Source of the DNA: Manis javanica
Taxonomy: Eukaryota; Chordata; Mammalia; Pholidota; Manidae
Reading direction: 5' to 3'
DNA: 64,000 bases
Assembly: GCF_040802235.1 (NCBI RefSeq)
Contig: NC_133174.1
Location: 107,451,647-107,515,646 of the forward strand
Made by a program: the position numbers and the translations under genes. Below, one piece after another: positions 1 to 12,048 of this stretch (within the stretch, counting starts at the first letter, position 1; each line of letters opens with the position of its first letter). The notes below the pieces were generated by a model that was not told where the DNA came from, did not search any database, and saw only the letters and a program-made list of their open reading frames with translations.

Positions 1-1
1 A

Positions 2-754
2 CCGGGACACTTCTTTTGGTGTAATGGCAGTCTTTTCAACTCACTGCCTCCCAACTCCGATACACCCTGCATTCTCATCACCCTAATCCCACAGCTTACA
101 CTTTACAGCATGGCAGAATTTCTTGAGCTCCAACCTCCCTTGCCTTTGTGCACAAAAAGGGCTGCTTTCCTTCCCATCATGGTTGGTATCTCTTTAACCA
201 CCTCAGCCATTGGGGCAGGGTTTTCGGGAGGAGCCTTGGGTCACTCTCTATGGGCAATTAAAAATCTCAACACCAAACTTGAGAGAGCCCTGACATCCAT
301 TGCCGATTCCCTAGCCTCTCTCCAAAGACAAGTCACTTCGCTAGCTAAAGTCACCCTTCATAACCGGCAGGCCTTAGATCTGCTTACAGCCGAGAAGGGC
401 GGCACCTGCATCTTCCTTGAAGAGGAGTGCTGCTATTACATCAACGAATCCGGCATTGTAGAAACTGACATTACCAAACTCACCGACCTTGCCTCCAGCC
501 TCCACTCTGCTTCCAATTCCAACCCATTCTCTTCAATACTAACAAACCCCCTCCTCACCTGGCTCTGGCCCATTGCAGGCCCCATAATAATCATTCTTCT
601 CGCCTGTCTCTTCTTACCCTGTATAATAAAGTTCATCAAATCCCAAGTCGGAAAAATCTCTAATCAAACTTTCAACCATCTTTTACTCAGGAACTATCAG
701 CTTCTGGCCACAGAAGATCCCTCACCCTCACATAACCTCCTCACCACACGCTGA
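2..754 (+). CDS. Partial retroviral Env (SU C-terminus plus complete TM), open frame
   Basis: The frame is open from base 2 to the TGA at 752-754, about 250 codons, so the true start lies left of the window; the ATG at 110 is only an internal methionine. Numbering from that Met: residues 14-17 (CTKR) mark the SU/TM cleavage region, with the usual first Arg replaced by Cys; 18-43 form a hydrophobic Gly/Ala-rich fusion peptide; 47-80 are a heptad coiled coil; 83-98 are the immunosuppressive-type segment; C100-x6-C107-C108 is the CX6CC motif typical of gammaretroviral TM; about 151-173 is the membrane anchor, followed by a cytoplasmic tail of some 40 residues. No stop or frameshift interrupts the visible part, unusual for an old copy. 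It may be a young provirus or under constraint; only the full env could tell. Confidence 0.85.
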   Translation, partial: PGHFFWCNGSLFNSLPPNSDTPCILITLIPQLTLYSMAEFLELQPPLPLCTKRAAFLPIMVGISLTTSAIGAGFSGGALGHSLWAIKNLNTKLERALTSIADSLASLQRQVTSLAKVTLHNRQALDLLTAEKGGTCIFLEEECCYYINESGIVETDITKLTDLASSLHSASNSNPFSSILTNPLLTWLWPIAGPIIIILLACLFLPCIIKFIKSQVGKISNQTFNHLLLRNYQLLATEDPSPSHNLLTTR

Positions 755-1037
755 GATGGACCCCTCTCTCCACTAGAAACTGTTCCTAGAAACAATGGCT
801 GCAGACGCCTGGCTCCTGGCACCCGTGTCCTCTTGGCACCATTAGAATCAACAAGTCCTCCACCTATAGTTACAGGGAACCTTCATTGATTTCCAACCTG
901 AAGAAATCCACATCTACTCGTCCTTACTGTGGGGAGTCCTATCAACCCTTTCCTCCCAATCCTCAAGCCCTCACTCCGTTCTCCACCCCCGTTCAGCAGG
1001 AAGCAGTCAGAGAGAAAGCAACGTCCACAACCCCATA

Positions 1038-1054
1038 GAGGAGAAAGGGGGGAA
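1038..1054 (+). other. Polypurine tract of the provirus
   Basis: A run of purines (GAGGAGAAAGGGGGGAA) ends exactly where the LTR begins with TG. This is the position and composition expected of the plus-strand primer of a retrovirus. Confidence 0.8.
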
Positions 1055-1303
1055 TGAAGGGCCCCCACCAGTAAGATGGCGAACTTCCGGCTTCTCTTCG
1101 GGGTCCTCGGTTCCCGCCGGCGCGACCTGAAGCCCAATCACCTCTCGCCCCCCTCCCAATCCCAGCACCTAGCCAATAGCCACCAGCCCCGTAGAAGTAA
1201 CACCACAATCACCCCATGCCCCTTCCTATATAACCCAGCACCTTTCCCTAATAAAGCGGAATTCTCCGGTGAATTGCTGCTGTGTGTCACTCCTTTCCTT
1301 TCA
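1055..1303 (+). repeat. Short 3' LTR (249 bp, TG...CA)
   Basis: The LTR starts TGAAGGGCCC and ends TTTCA. It has CAAT-type motifs near 1133 and 1172, a TATATAA box at 1227-1233 and a poly(A) signal AATAAA at 1250-1255, giving a U3-R-U5 order. The short length suits some class I elements. The boundaries come from the TG/CA ends and the polypurine tract; no second LTR is available to confirm the 3' end. Confidence 0.75.
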
Positions 1304-1897
1304 GAATGTCTCTAAAATTCTTAAAGGAAATTCTTTCCAATGAGGCATTCTTCAGCTAGTGAAATTTTTAATCATATGTGAAGATAAATTCAGATACAGA
1401 AGGGTTTTATTAAAATTATCTCCCATACCATTTTTCTAAGGAAGTTAGTGCAAGGTGTAGTCCAGGAAAACCACTGGCATAAAGCAAGAAAGAGGGCAAC
1501 CTGAGATGTAGAAAACAGAATCTAACACAAAAGAGAAGCAAGGGAATTCCCAGGATGACAGCAGGGTGGCAGGCCTAGAAGGCAAACATTCTACAATGCA
1601 CCAGGCGAGTAGCAAACTACATGAAGGGTGTCTCCAAGAAAAAGAAATGGAGCTCGTAGATTACTTATTTGATCATACTGACTGGAGTTTTATGTCAGAA
1701 AGTTTGGGGCTGAAGTCAAGAGCAGTACATAGAAAAACAAATCAAACCAAAAAAGGCAACTTAGGAGAAACAAAATAGAGGAAATATAATTAATGCTACT
1801 CTACATGGATCAATTGTGAGCAATAATTCATAATGCAAATATTGAATATTTTAACGAAAATTTTTTGTATTTGTGGAAGACACACGTGAGTGCATCT

Positions 1898-1898
<1 letters not shown>
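1304..1898. other. Unassigned flanking DNA right of the LTR
   Basis: AT-rich DNA with no gene or repeat that I recognise. A 70-codon open frame at 1566-1778 has no family resemblance and is probably chance. Confidence 0.4.

Positions 1899-1940
<42 letters not shown>
1899..1940 (+). repeat. (GT)21 microsatellite
   Basis: Forty-two bases of perfect GT repeat. Likely length-polymorphic. Confidence 0.97.
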
Positions 1941-1941
<1 letters not shown>

Positions 1942-2107
1942 GGGGGCATATACAAAAGCTAGTTCCTCATTTTCAACAACAGAAATACAGAAATAGATCA
2001 TTTCCAAACCTAAATAGAAATAAGAAATATCATCAAGTATTATTGATATTGGGTATTATTCAGAGGTGAAGAGTTATATACCAAAAGGAACAACTGAAAA
2101 CTGTTAA

Positions 2108-2570
2108 AAGCAGTTTAAAACAACACAAATCTATTATCTCATATTCCTGTAGGTCAGAGGTTCAGCATAGCATGACTGAGTTTTCTGCTCAGGGTGTCAT
2201 AAGACTGAAATCATGGGGTTGGCTGGCCTGGGCTCCCACCTGGAAGTACTGGGGGAGATTCTGCTTCCGGGCTCATTCAGGTTTTCGGCAGGATCCAGTT
2301 CATTCTAACACTTTCTACCTTTCATCGTTAAACCAGCAACAGCACTCTGAGTCCTTTTAGTAATTTGAATCACTCTTCTACTACCAGTCAGAGAACTGTC
2401 TTTTAAGTGCTCAAGTGATTGACTGGGCCTGCCTAGATAATCCAGGATATCTTCCCATTTTAAGGTCTATAATCTTAACACATCTGTGAAGTCCCTTTTA
2501 CCATGTAAAGTAACATTCTCACAGGTTCCAGGGATTAGGGTTGTGGGCATTTTTATGGGGAACAGGAATC
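2108..2570. repeat. Ancient interspersed repeat, family not assigned
   Basis: The segment opens with AAAACAACACAAATCTATTATCTCATATTCC-like sequence and continues with the 'ggctgggctcccacctggaagt' type text seen in many old mammalian repeat copies. It shares its opening with the repeat at 27290-27730. I cannot name the family from memory with confidence. Confidence 0.35.
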
Positions 2571-2825
2571 AGGGATTTGCAAGGGTGGAGCAGGGGACTG
2601 TCTTTAATAAGCCCTATGATATTCTTTAGCTTTTTAAATTAGGTAGTTTTATTTTGGTCAAATAAAAACCAAAAAAAGTTAAACTCAATGACCAAATTTG
2701 CAAGCACTGAATTCAAGTGGACTGGTAGGTAATGTATCAAATGCAGTCTTTATACAAGCAATCTATATTATACAGTCCATTTTTGTGTTTCTAGGTAAAA
2801 TGACCTAAGATCTGAAAAGCATATT

Positions 2826-3925
2826 AAGAAATATGTTAGCCCTACAGTATAGGAGAATATATTTGTAAACAACATGTCCAACAAGGGGTTAATATTCAAA
2901 ATATATAAAGAACTCACACATCTCAACAACCAAAAAGCAAATAACCCGATTAAAAAATGGGCAGAGGACATGAACTTCTCCAAAGAAGAAATTCAGATGG
3001 CCAACAGGCACATGAAAAGATACTCCACATCGCTAATCATCAGGGAAATGAAAATTAAAACCACAATGAGATGTCAACTCACACCATTAGGATGGCCAAC
3101 ATAGAAAAGACTAGGAACAACAACCGCTGGCAAGGATGCGGAGAAAGGGGAACCCTCCTACACTGCTGGTGGGAATGTAAACTAGTTCAACCATTGTGGA
3201 AAGCAGTATGGAGGTTCCTCAAAAAACTAAATATAGAAATGCCATTTGACCCAGGAATTCCACTCCTAGGAATTTACCCTAAGAATGCAGCAGCCCAGTT
3301 TGAAAAAGACATATGCACCCCTATGTTTATCGCAGCACTATTTACAATAGTAGCAACTTAAGTGTCCATCAGTAGATGGAATGGATAAAGAAGATGTGGT
3401 ACATACACACAATAGAATACTATTCACCCATAAGAAACAAATCCTACCATTTGCAACAACATGGATGGAGCTGGAGGGTATTATGCTCAGTGAAATAAGC
3501 CAGGTGGAGAAAGACAAGTACCAAATGATTTCCCTCATTTGTGGAATATAACAATGAAGCAAAACTGAAGGAACAAAACAGCAGCAGACTCACAGATTCC
3601 AAGAAGGGACTAGCGGTTACCAAAGGGGAGTGGTGGAGGAGCGCGGGTGGGGAGGGAGGGAGAAGGGGATTGAGGGGTATTATGATTGGTACACATGGTG
3701 TCGGGGGGATCATGGGGAAGACAGTGTAGCACAGAGAAGACAAATAGTGACTCTGTGGCATCTTCCTACACTGATGGACAGTGGCTGCAATGGGTATGTG
3801 GGGGGGGACTCAATAATATGGGTGAATGTAGTAACCACATTGCTTTTCATGTGAAACCTTCATGAAAGTGTACATCAATGATACCTTAATTTAAAAAATT
3901 ATATTATAAAAAAGAAATACGTTAG
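2826..3925 (+). mobile_element. 5'-truncated L1 insertion with 14-bp target-site duplication
   Basis: The L1 body (about 2840-3911) starts inside the C-terminal part of ORF2 and runs through the 3' UTR to an A-rich tail. The C-terminal cysteine motif of ORF2 is visible near 3138-3180. AAGAAATATGTTAG at 2826-2839 repeats with one mismatch at 3912-3925 and defines the target-site duplication. The 3' UTR holds a G-rich tract (3631-3680). Dead fragment of the same broad L1 lineage as the element at 21923; it lies downstream of IL13RA1 and antisense to it. Confidence 0.92.
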
Positions 3926-4149
3926 GTACAGCCATGGCCAGGCTCTTGTGAAAATTCTGATTTGGATGGACCACAGGGCTCATCCAGTGTATCAATTCCT
4001 TTGTTCTTACAGTTCTATCAAGGGGCCTACTCTGGTTATTGTTGGCAGTCACTGTTAATATCTAGCTACTTCCTATAGCCAAGAGTAGGAGGTGACTGTA
4101 CAAATATTTTCTTGATATGTAAAACAAGTCATCTTAGTTTTTGCTGGAT

Positions 4150-4410
4150 GTTAGAATGGAGCTAATCTAGTCCAGCCTCATTTCAGATGAGAACACTGAC
4201 GCTCAGAGAGAGAAAGGGGCCTGCCCATGCTATCACTGGTATTCATAGCCAAGATCCTCATTTCCAAATGAGCTCCACAGTTTATGGCCACTGTTATGAG
4301 CCTTGGATGGAATGATCAGTCACTAAGTCTAACATGCTCATCCTATAAATGGGGAAGCAGACATAGAGAGGGAGAGATATCTGCCCAAGGTCATTTGGAA
4401 CTCCTAAATT
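4150..4410 (-). repeat. MIR SINE remnant(s)
   Basis: Two stretches (about 4175-4250 and 4330-4410) resemble the reverse complement of the MIR core: an 'agatgagaacactgacgctc' type text, then 'cagagagagaaaggggcctgcc'. Diverged and partial. Confidence 0.5.
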
Positions 4411-4689
4411 CTAACTTAACGTTTCTTTCCCTTGTAGAAAGTAGTCTCTCTCTGACCAACCATCTGACACCAAGCCAAATCTTATTTCACTTTGAATGAA
4501 TGCACAAATGGATGTTAAGGCACTGTAAAAAGCCCACTTTGCAATGAAATGATTTAAATTTTCAGTCTTCCAGTTGATAAGCACTTTGGCAATAATTTGA
4601 AATTAGATGTTTCTTCTATAGGTAGCTGCCTCCTTAGGACAAATACATACATCACTGACTACATTATAGAGGCCCTAAAGTCAGGCCCT

Positions 4690-4890
4690 GACTTGTTTTC
4701 CAATTGTGTCTCAGTCACTTACTAGCTGTGTGATTTTGCATATATAATTCAATCATTTTATGTCTCAGTTTCTTCATCCATAAAATGAAGATAATAATGC
4801 AACCTATCTCATGAGACTCATACGGGGACTTTGTGAAATAATACGCATAACTTGGTACACAGTAGCCACTCAAGAACTATTTTCTCTTCT
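4690..4890 (+). repeat. MIR SINE
   Basis: Contains the MIR core order: 'cttactagctgtgtgattt', then 'tgtctcagtttcttcatcc', then 'ataaaatgaagataataat', then the tail with 'ggtacacagtagccactcaa'. Plus-strand orientation. Confidence 0.75.
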
Positions 4891-4899
4891 TACATAATG

Positions 4900-6095
4900 G
4901 CCTACCTAATAAATGTTGAAAGCTAGCAGTGAAATATTTTCCTAATATAATGGTAAACTGAAATTGTGACTGTTAGGTAAGACAGTTAAAGGTCCAAGAA
5001 CCATTAAGAAGAAATCATCTTGGAGACTGATGTCAAAAATATCTAGCACATCCAATGTCAATAAAATTCTTCCCTTAAGTTAAAAAGCATGCCAAGATTT
5101 AGCTACAGTGTTTATAAAAACTTTATTGCTTGGTCTAATCATTAGGGTTTAAAAGAAAAGAGCCTCTGAAATAAGTGCTCCTGTTCCCTTGCTTTCTTCT
5201 AAAGCTACTAATACTCCAGTAGCATAATATGCTACTCATGTGAGTACAACGTTGTGCTTATAAAAGAGCAGGACTACATGGAAAGGACAAAATGGTAAAT
5301 TACCCTGGAGAGCAAATGTGCTTGGATCACTCTGGCTTCTCTCCCCATGAGAGGAGATGAACATGTTTGCAGCTATAGGAATTTGTTTTCCATAAATCTC
5401 ATATACATATACAACCTCGAGTGTCCTTGGTTAAACATTTTGTCACATACTCAGTGTGTCGATGTATTAAGACTCAAAAGGAGATTCCTTATTAAATACC
5501 AAATAAAATGATACTTACCTGGAGATGGATTTCCAGAATCTTCTTGGATCATTCTAGATAGTAACCAGAGGTAACCACACTAAGATCAGAACCCCCTACC
5601 CACACCCTAGAGTTTGGGTCCTGTAAAGATTCAGGGTAATTAACAATTGTGGTCTGGCTAAAGATCTATTCCTAGAGTTTAAGACAAATGAGAGAAAACC
5701 CTCCATGACATTCAAACCATTTTGCTATATTTACAGAAAATACAAAACCACATCACCATCTCTTAAGAGGACAGCTATTGAAAACCGATTTTCTTATTCT
5801 CCAATGTAACCTGCTAATGTGATTGATCTGCAACTATGGAGCCCTATCATGTATATATCATGACAGTCCCCTTAAGTATACTGCAGTCTATTTTAAGCTT
5901 AATATGGGAAAGGATCCGTTCTCCATTTTCTTTAATTTACATAACCACAACTTACCAAATACTTATGTCCCTTTGGGTGCTGCTTGCAAAAGCCATACTA
6001 ATATTAAATTAAGTGCATGCCCTTATCAGAAAGCAGGCATGCTGAGAACAGCAGAGAAGTTTACGATAAATGATTTTAAGATAAAATAGCTATTG
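4900..6095. other. Unassigned DNA downstream of IL13RA1
   Basis: No coding region or repeat recognised. The 88-codon frame at 5823-6089 shows no family features. Confidence 0.4.
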
Positions 6096-8532
6096 TGGAA
6101 TTTTTTCACATTTATTCTTTTAACTGCTATTTTTCCTTCCACCCACTCCTCACAACATTTTTCCCAAAATAAGACCAAAGGAAAACATTTGGGTGACATA
6201 CAAAAGACAATTAATATTTATTTCACTCAAGCTTTCCTATAAGAAGTTAACCAAAATGATCCCTAGTTGAAAGCATTACCAAGAAAGTTGACATTGTTTC
6301 ATGTATCCTCCAGTGCCCAGGTGAAAATACAACATATTTCAATGTAAGAGTAAGAATGACCATCCTTACTGTGGGCTTATTTAGGTATGTGGAGAGAAAA
6401 AAATCCATTCAGGTTAGATGTAAAATAATAAATGAACCTATGAGTTTCCTACAGATGATGGGAATACCACTGATGTATTAAGGTCTCCAAGAGCTCCCAA
6501 GACCTGGGGTCACTCTGCAGTGATTATTAAACAGCCATAGGTGCTCCCATAATTCACTGCCTCCTTTTCCCTCAACTATTTTACTGCTAATAGAGGGAGA
6601 TGGAAACAAAATACAATTTCCCCACTCCCAGGCTACATGATAGTCAGCATCAGTAAGTAGTTCTTGGGTAATCAGAATAGCAAATCCCTGCCCCACCCAT
6701 GCTATTGAAATAGGGTAACAGGAAAAATGGCTTTGAGTGAGGCATTTAAAGTGTTTTGCTTCCCAGAATTATACAAGACCTCACCAGGAAGTAATCTCAT
6801 TCCTACACAGGAAAACCAACTATCCTGTCTAGAGAGCAGCAGAACAAAGGCATCTACTATGCCTATCTCCAGGCCTCAATCTGACCTCAGAAATAAAAGC
6901 ACTGGGAGCAAACACCTTGACATTGACCCTTGCCATGAACTCGAATTTCCTCGGAAAAGCCAGGGTGCAGTGCTCCTCCACCACAATGCAAGCAGGTTCC
7001 ACTTTTGCCTAAATCTGTGGAGAGCAGGGATCTCTGATTTCCCTTCCCCTAAGAGCAGGAATTGCAAAGTAACACAAATGGGTGAATGTTTGGAGAACTA
7101 GTGAAATAAAGTTGTCAAATTTCTACCATTAATTGGATTCTGTGTGTATAAGGAGGGAAACTGGGTGAGGGGGACTTCCCATTTCCATATGTCTTTACAT
7201 TTGGAGGAAGCAGAGGAGCAGAGGGAATATCTATATGTATATGCTATGGGGATGAGGGAGAATGGAACCCTAACATATGCAGAAAAAGAATGCAAATATT
7301 GGAGCCTTGGATGGTGGCTATCAATGAGAGACACAAAACCTACTAATAACCATTTGTGGCAGTAAGGAGAAGACACAGCTGTTTTATCCTCCAAGCAAAT
7401 AAGTGAATACCTCCTGTTTAGAAAATATGTAGAGAAATGGTTAATGCTGAAAACCTTCAAATAAATGCAGAATCATATAGAAGTTGTAAAATATGCAAGA
7501 ATTAGTCATTGTTTCTCAGTCTACCCACACTTTAACTAAGATGCAAATTATTCCCTGCTCCTCTAGGTGTTCTGAGCAGATTTATATTCTAATATCTAAT
7601 GAAAGGTGAAAGCTACAAGGAAGGGAATGAGGGGGAATGCAAAAGGGGAAATCAGTGTATGAACTGGGGAGTTGAAAGGTCTGAAAATGACAGGTGGGGA
7701 TAAACTGAGTCCCAACTAGACTGTCAAAACTCTGACAGAGTCCATGCCTCATACCTGGAGGCTTGGCACGATCTGGACACATAGTAAACATCTGAGTAGC
7801 AGAGGTGAAGAAAAAACAATACATCATTAGAAACTGCATGGTTCAAGTTGTAATATCCAGTAAGCCATTCTTCCTCCACTACCCTGAAAAGCCTGAAATG
7901 GCTTTGAAAGTTCTTGGTAAAGAAGCTGCCTTGGCCTCTCCTGTAGTTGTCATCGTCATGGGCAACAATGATGTCTGGGCCTTTCAAAGCAGAAGAAAAT
8001 GATTAAAGGGGATGACAATTCCCAACTGTCAAGAGTTTTAAGAGCCACAAACATTACTCGGTAGCATCTCAAACAACAGGTTTTATCAATTTTGTTTGCT
8101 AGACATTGTCTGTGACTCAAGTTTGGCATTATAGCATTTGCACCCAAAATGAGTTCCCCCCAATAAAACTTGTTGGTATTGTTTGACCCAAAAAATACAA
8201 AGCAGGCATAGATCACTCAAGAAGTTGTCACAACCCTTGATAAGATTAACTCTACTGCCATCAACACTTTTTGCTTTGTTTCCTAGTTTGAAGCCTTTGC
8301 AAGGGATGTCTGCTTTTATAATTCAACAAGAATGACTCCATTCTCTTCTCCAGAGGGCCCCTTCTTTTTAGTTTTTTGATGCATGACTCAATGTAAAGAC
8401 CTAAGGCTCTTATGAGCTGTTTTTAAATGGTCCAGTAGTTTCAGTTTTCATTTAACAAGTTCCCAGATAACAAATGGGGAATGGGATGAATCTTCACAAG
8501 GTCACATTGAAGGTTAAAATAAATTATCCCCA
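6095..8532 (-). other. IL13RA1: Probable 3' UTR of IL13RA1
   Basis: Immediately downstream of the IL13RA1 stop codon lie some 2.4 kb with no repeat I can recognise, in sharp contrast to the rest of the window. That is what a long 3' UTR would look like, and the human gene is known to have one of a few kilobases. Minus-strand AATAAA signals are at 6217-6222 and 6111-6116 (read as TTTATT on the plus strand). The left end is therefore an estimate. Confidence 0.6.
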
Positions 8533-8625
8533 TCACTGAGAGGCTCTCTTCAGGTTTTCTATCAGCACTACAGAGTCAGTTTCTTCCTTGGTTTGCTTCT
8601 CATAGATGTCATACTTCTTCCAGTG
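8533..8625 (-). CDS. IL13RA1: IL13RA1 exon 11 (terminal coding exon)
   Basis: The exon encodes the last 30 residues of the receptor, starting HWKKYDIYEKQ and ending in ASQ before the TGA at 8533-8535. The acceptor is CTCTTCCAG on the minus strand, in phase 0 with exon 10. The tail holds YDIYEKQ; the YEKQ part fits the YxxQ pattern associated with STAT3 docking. IL13RA1 pairs with IL4R to form the type II IL-4/IL-13 receptor, and the cytoplasmic tail binds TYK2. Assignment rests on near-identity to the known receptor tail and on all seven exons following in order and phase. Confidence 0.96.
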   Translation of the reverse strand, partial: HWKKYDIYEKQTKEETDSVVLIENLKRASQ

Positions 8626-9284
8626 CTGGAAGAGAGGGAAAAAATACACAATGACTTTTCTACACAGTATTCTTTCCCTGAGTACTCACAGCCAATGTTT
8701 ATGTTTAGGTTTGTGTTTATGGAATCATGAGTGTTTTTCTGTTGTTTTCCTTTTTGACCTACAAATCTTCATCTGTTTGAACAGTTAATGAAACAAAACA
8801 ATCAGGAATTAACATTAAGTGGCGGGGGGAAGCATGGGATTGTTAAATGACATTTAATCGCTATCTCAAGACATAAACAAATTTGGACATCTGCAAAATT
8901 GGAAACAAAGTCTTTTTTAAGGAGAATAAAAGGGTGGTATGCTTTTCTTACTTCAACTGTTTCTACCATTATTTTCTTACTACTCTAATTTGACTACTGC
9001 CAAAGATATAATCAGCCTCAAAAGTCAACTAGCATCTAAGTAATACATAAAACGTCCCAAGAAGTCTTAGTGCAGTAAAAACTTTGGAAGACCCTATATT
9101 AACAGCTTCATATAACATTATTTGCTAGAACAGGGCATTATACATAAGGTAAGGTCACTTTGAACTCAATTTAAGTGTCTCTGTTATGGTGAAAGCCAAT
9201 ATCCTGGTTTTTGCCTTCTCTAAGTCAAGGGAAAGGATGAAACCTAAGCTAAGTATCCTCATGTGTAAATTTAGGTTGTTAAAG
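8626..9284. other. Start of intron 10, no repeat recognised
   Basis: Intronic DNA upstream of exon 11. I see neither coding sequence nor a clear repeat. Confidence 0.4.
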
Positions 9285-9511
9285 CAGGTGTAGGCAAACT
9301 ACAGTCTAAGGGTCAAATCCAGCAAACCACCTCTTTTTATAAATAAAGTTTTACTGGAATATAGCTACACCCATTTGTTTCTGTATTGTGTCTATGGCTG
9401 TTTTCACTCTACAACAGCAGAGCTGAGATGCTGTGACAGAAACCGAATGGCTTTCTAAGCCAAAAATATTTACTGTCTGGCTCTTTACAGAAAAAGCTTG
9501 CCAATCCGTGC
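9285..9511 (-). mobile_element. hAT-like non-autonomous DNA transposon remnant
   Basis: Starts CAGGTGTAGGCAAACT and ends GCTTGCCAATCCGTG, a decayed inverted pair. The interior has 'ataaataaagttttactgg' and 'atatttactgtctggctct'. The same family appears in opposite orientation at 12049-12387. I recognise it as a widespread old mammalian hAT-type repeat; the exact name is not certain. Confidence 0.6.
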
Positions 9512-9714
9512 ACTAGATTATTTCCAAGCTCCTTTTCTGCTCTGATGTTTTCTGGTTCTATAAGTCTAGGGAAGGAAATGGAAAGACGAAAAACAAACAA
9601 TGGCAACAATGACTATTCAGCTATCTCAGGTTGTGCAATTGGAGATGGACTGAGCAAGTCAGGGGCAGCCAGTCTTACAAAGCCTATGGAGGGATGAGGT
9701 GGAAAAGACTGCTT

Positions 9715-10360
9715 AAAATACTCAAATTATTCCAAATGAATTATTTAACCCCGATATTCCTAGAACGGCTAAAATTAAAAGTACTATTCCAAGAGCTGAT
9801 GAAGATGAACAGTGCTGGATCTCTCAAATATTGTTGGTGAAAATGTAAAATAGTACAGCCACTATGGAAGAGAGTCTGACAGTTTCTTATAGAATTAAAC
9901 ATATACTTATTGCATGACCCAGAAATCCCACTCCCAGATATTTATCCAAGAGAGATGAAAACATGTCCACACAAAGATCTCTATGTGAATGATTATATTA
10001 TAGTATATCTAATATATAACAACAGAGTTATAAAAGTTGTAACTTTATTCATAAAAGGCAAAAGATGGAAACAACCGCAATGTCCTTGAACAAGTGAATG
10101 GTCAAATAAACTGTGGTGCAGCCAGATCATGGAATACTGCTCAGCAATGAAAAGAAATGAACTATGTGGGGACAGTAGTACAGCACAGAGAATGCAGTTA
10201 ATGATTTTGTAACATCTTACAATGTTGATAGTGGCCACACTAGAGGGGGTGAGGGCTTAATAATATGGGTAACTGTCAAACCACTGGTCATATTTGTTGC
10301 ATATTTGAAACCAACATAAGATGGTATATCAATGATACTTTAATTTTAAAAAAACTGCAA
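9715..10360 (+). mobile_element. Old L1 fragment (ORF2 C-terminus and 3' UTR)
   Basis: Text such as 'tattgttggtgaaaatgtaaa' and 'gcatgacccagaaatcccactcc' matches the degenerate C-terminal end of L1 ORF2. The 3' part from about 10162 (cagcacagagaatgcag... 'aatgatactttaat') resembles a diverged version of the younger 3' UTR seen at 3680-3890. Confidence 0.75.
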
Positions 10361-10539
10361 AAGGAAGATGTTTAAACAATTGGGCCAACTAACTGAAAGC
10401 TAATGTTGTCACTAAATTGAATTTCAAATGAATTTTACATCCATAGTTCATTTTGCTAATTTCATTCTCTGCATCCTCTAATTTGTTGACAATGATTGAT
10501 TACTTAAGTGAATAATATCTTGTAGTAATAGGAAATGCC

Positions 10540-10922
10540 TCACATGATCACAAAAAAAAACAAAAAATGAACTACTAATACATACAACAATATGGATGTC
10601 TCTGAAATGCATTATGCTGAGTGAAAGAAGCCAGAATCAAAAATCTATATACTGTATGATTCCATTTATGTGACATTCTGGAAGAGGCAAAACTTTCGGG
10701 ACAGAAAGCAGATTAGTGGTTGCCAGGGTATAGGGCCAGGGGACAGGGGTTGAGTGCAAAGGGGCACAAGGAAGCTTTTGCAGGGATGATGGACATGTTT
10801 ATCTTGACTGGAGTGGTGGCTACAAAATTGCATATACTTGCTAAAACTCCTCTAACTGTACACTTAAAAAGAGTAAATTTTTATTGTATATAAATGAAAT
10901 CAATAAACCTGATTTTTAAAAA
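10540..10922 (+). mobile_element. Old L1 3' end
   Basis: Shows the conserved old L1 3' terminus: 'gcattatgctgagtgaaag', 'gattagtggttgccagggt', 'gtacacttaaaaagagtaa', then an A-rich end. Confidence 0.8.
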
Positions 10923-10929
10923 TATGACA

Positions 10930-12046
10930 TGCTCACACTTCTAATAAAAAACACACTGGAAAAATTATATAACCTTGAAGTAATGGCTTATTCAATAAAT
11001 GGCACTAAGACAACTGGCTAAGCATTTAAAAAATAAAGTTAAGCCCTACTTCATAGCCTACACGGATAAATTCTCTATGGACTGAAGACCTAAGCATAAA
11101 AAAACAAAACCAAAATAAGTACTAGAAAAATATATTGAGCAACAATTATATAAACTGAGGTAGGAAAGGGCCTTCTATGCATAAAAAATAAAGGCAGTTT
11201 TGACTGCAGGAGAAAAAACTTTCATATACCATTAATTACTCTAAGTATATAATACAAAGGCAAATATATATGACAAATCAAAGGAGTAATAACTGATATA
11301 TAAACAGATATTTACAAACCACCAAGTTTCAAATAGATGAAAATGGCAGGGAAATATGGAGAATGAATGAGAATTTCATAGAAGAATTCATTTAAACCAG
11401 TGAATATATAAGAAAAATATAGGTTGAAACAAGATGTCCCTTTTACTCTGTATCAAATTGGCAAGAATTTTATAAAAAACAAGATACATTCACACTGGTA
11501 AAAGTGTGGTCAAACAACTACTCAGACATACTACTGGTAGGTATGTAAGTTGGTATAACTTAAGCTTCTTGGGAAAAGTTTAAGTATATGTATTCTAACG
11601 CCCCTATATCCTTAATATGAAGGAATCATACTCTATGCATGTAACCAGAGTGTTTTACAGCATAGATGATATATTCTTATACATTAGTAAAATAGATCTA
11701 CCTTATTTTTTTAACCTCTGAATAATATTTCATTACATGAATGCACTATAACTTATTTAACCAGTATCTTTAACAGATATTTAACCTGTATATGGTTTGT
11801 GGGTAACAATTTGTCAATATCAAAGAATTTAAAACATGAGTAATCTCCTTTGATCCAGCAATCTTAACTTCTAATGATTTATTCCAAGAAAAGAATACAA
11901 TCTGTATGCTCTTATTAGCTGCAAAATGATGCCAATGATAATGAAATTTAGAATTCATCTAAATGTGCAGTAATAGGGACTTGGTTAAATACATAATATA
12001 TTCACACAATGGAATACTATTTAGCCATTAAAAAGAGAATTACAGG
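10930..12046 (+). mobile_element. Old L1 fragments (mammal-wide L1M type)
   Basis: Highly degenerate ORF2-like sequence, for example 'gaagacctaagcataaaaa', 'gggccttctatgcataaaa' and 'cacaatggaatactatttag'. No reading frame survives. Boundaries are approximate. Confidence 0.65.
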
Positions 12047-12048
12047 AT

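Larger units (their letters stand above)
1..1303 (+). mobile_element. Endogenous retrovirus 3' end (env, PPT, 3' LTR)
   Basis: This is the 3' terminal part of a gammaretrovirus-like (class I) provirus, cut by the left window edge. In order it holds the end of env SU, the whole of TM, about 300 bp of untranslated sequence, a purine-rich tract and a short LTR with TATA box and AATAAA signal. Gag, pol and the 5' LTR would lie to the left of the window. It sits downstream of IL13RA1, on the opposite strand. Whether it is a complete provirus cannot be told from here. Confidence 0.88.

Noticed and set aside
6727..7101. 124-codon plus-strand frame
   Set aside because: It overlaps the probable 3' UTR of IL13RA1 on the other strand and shows no protein family features.
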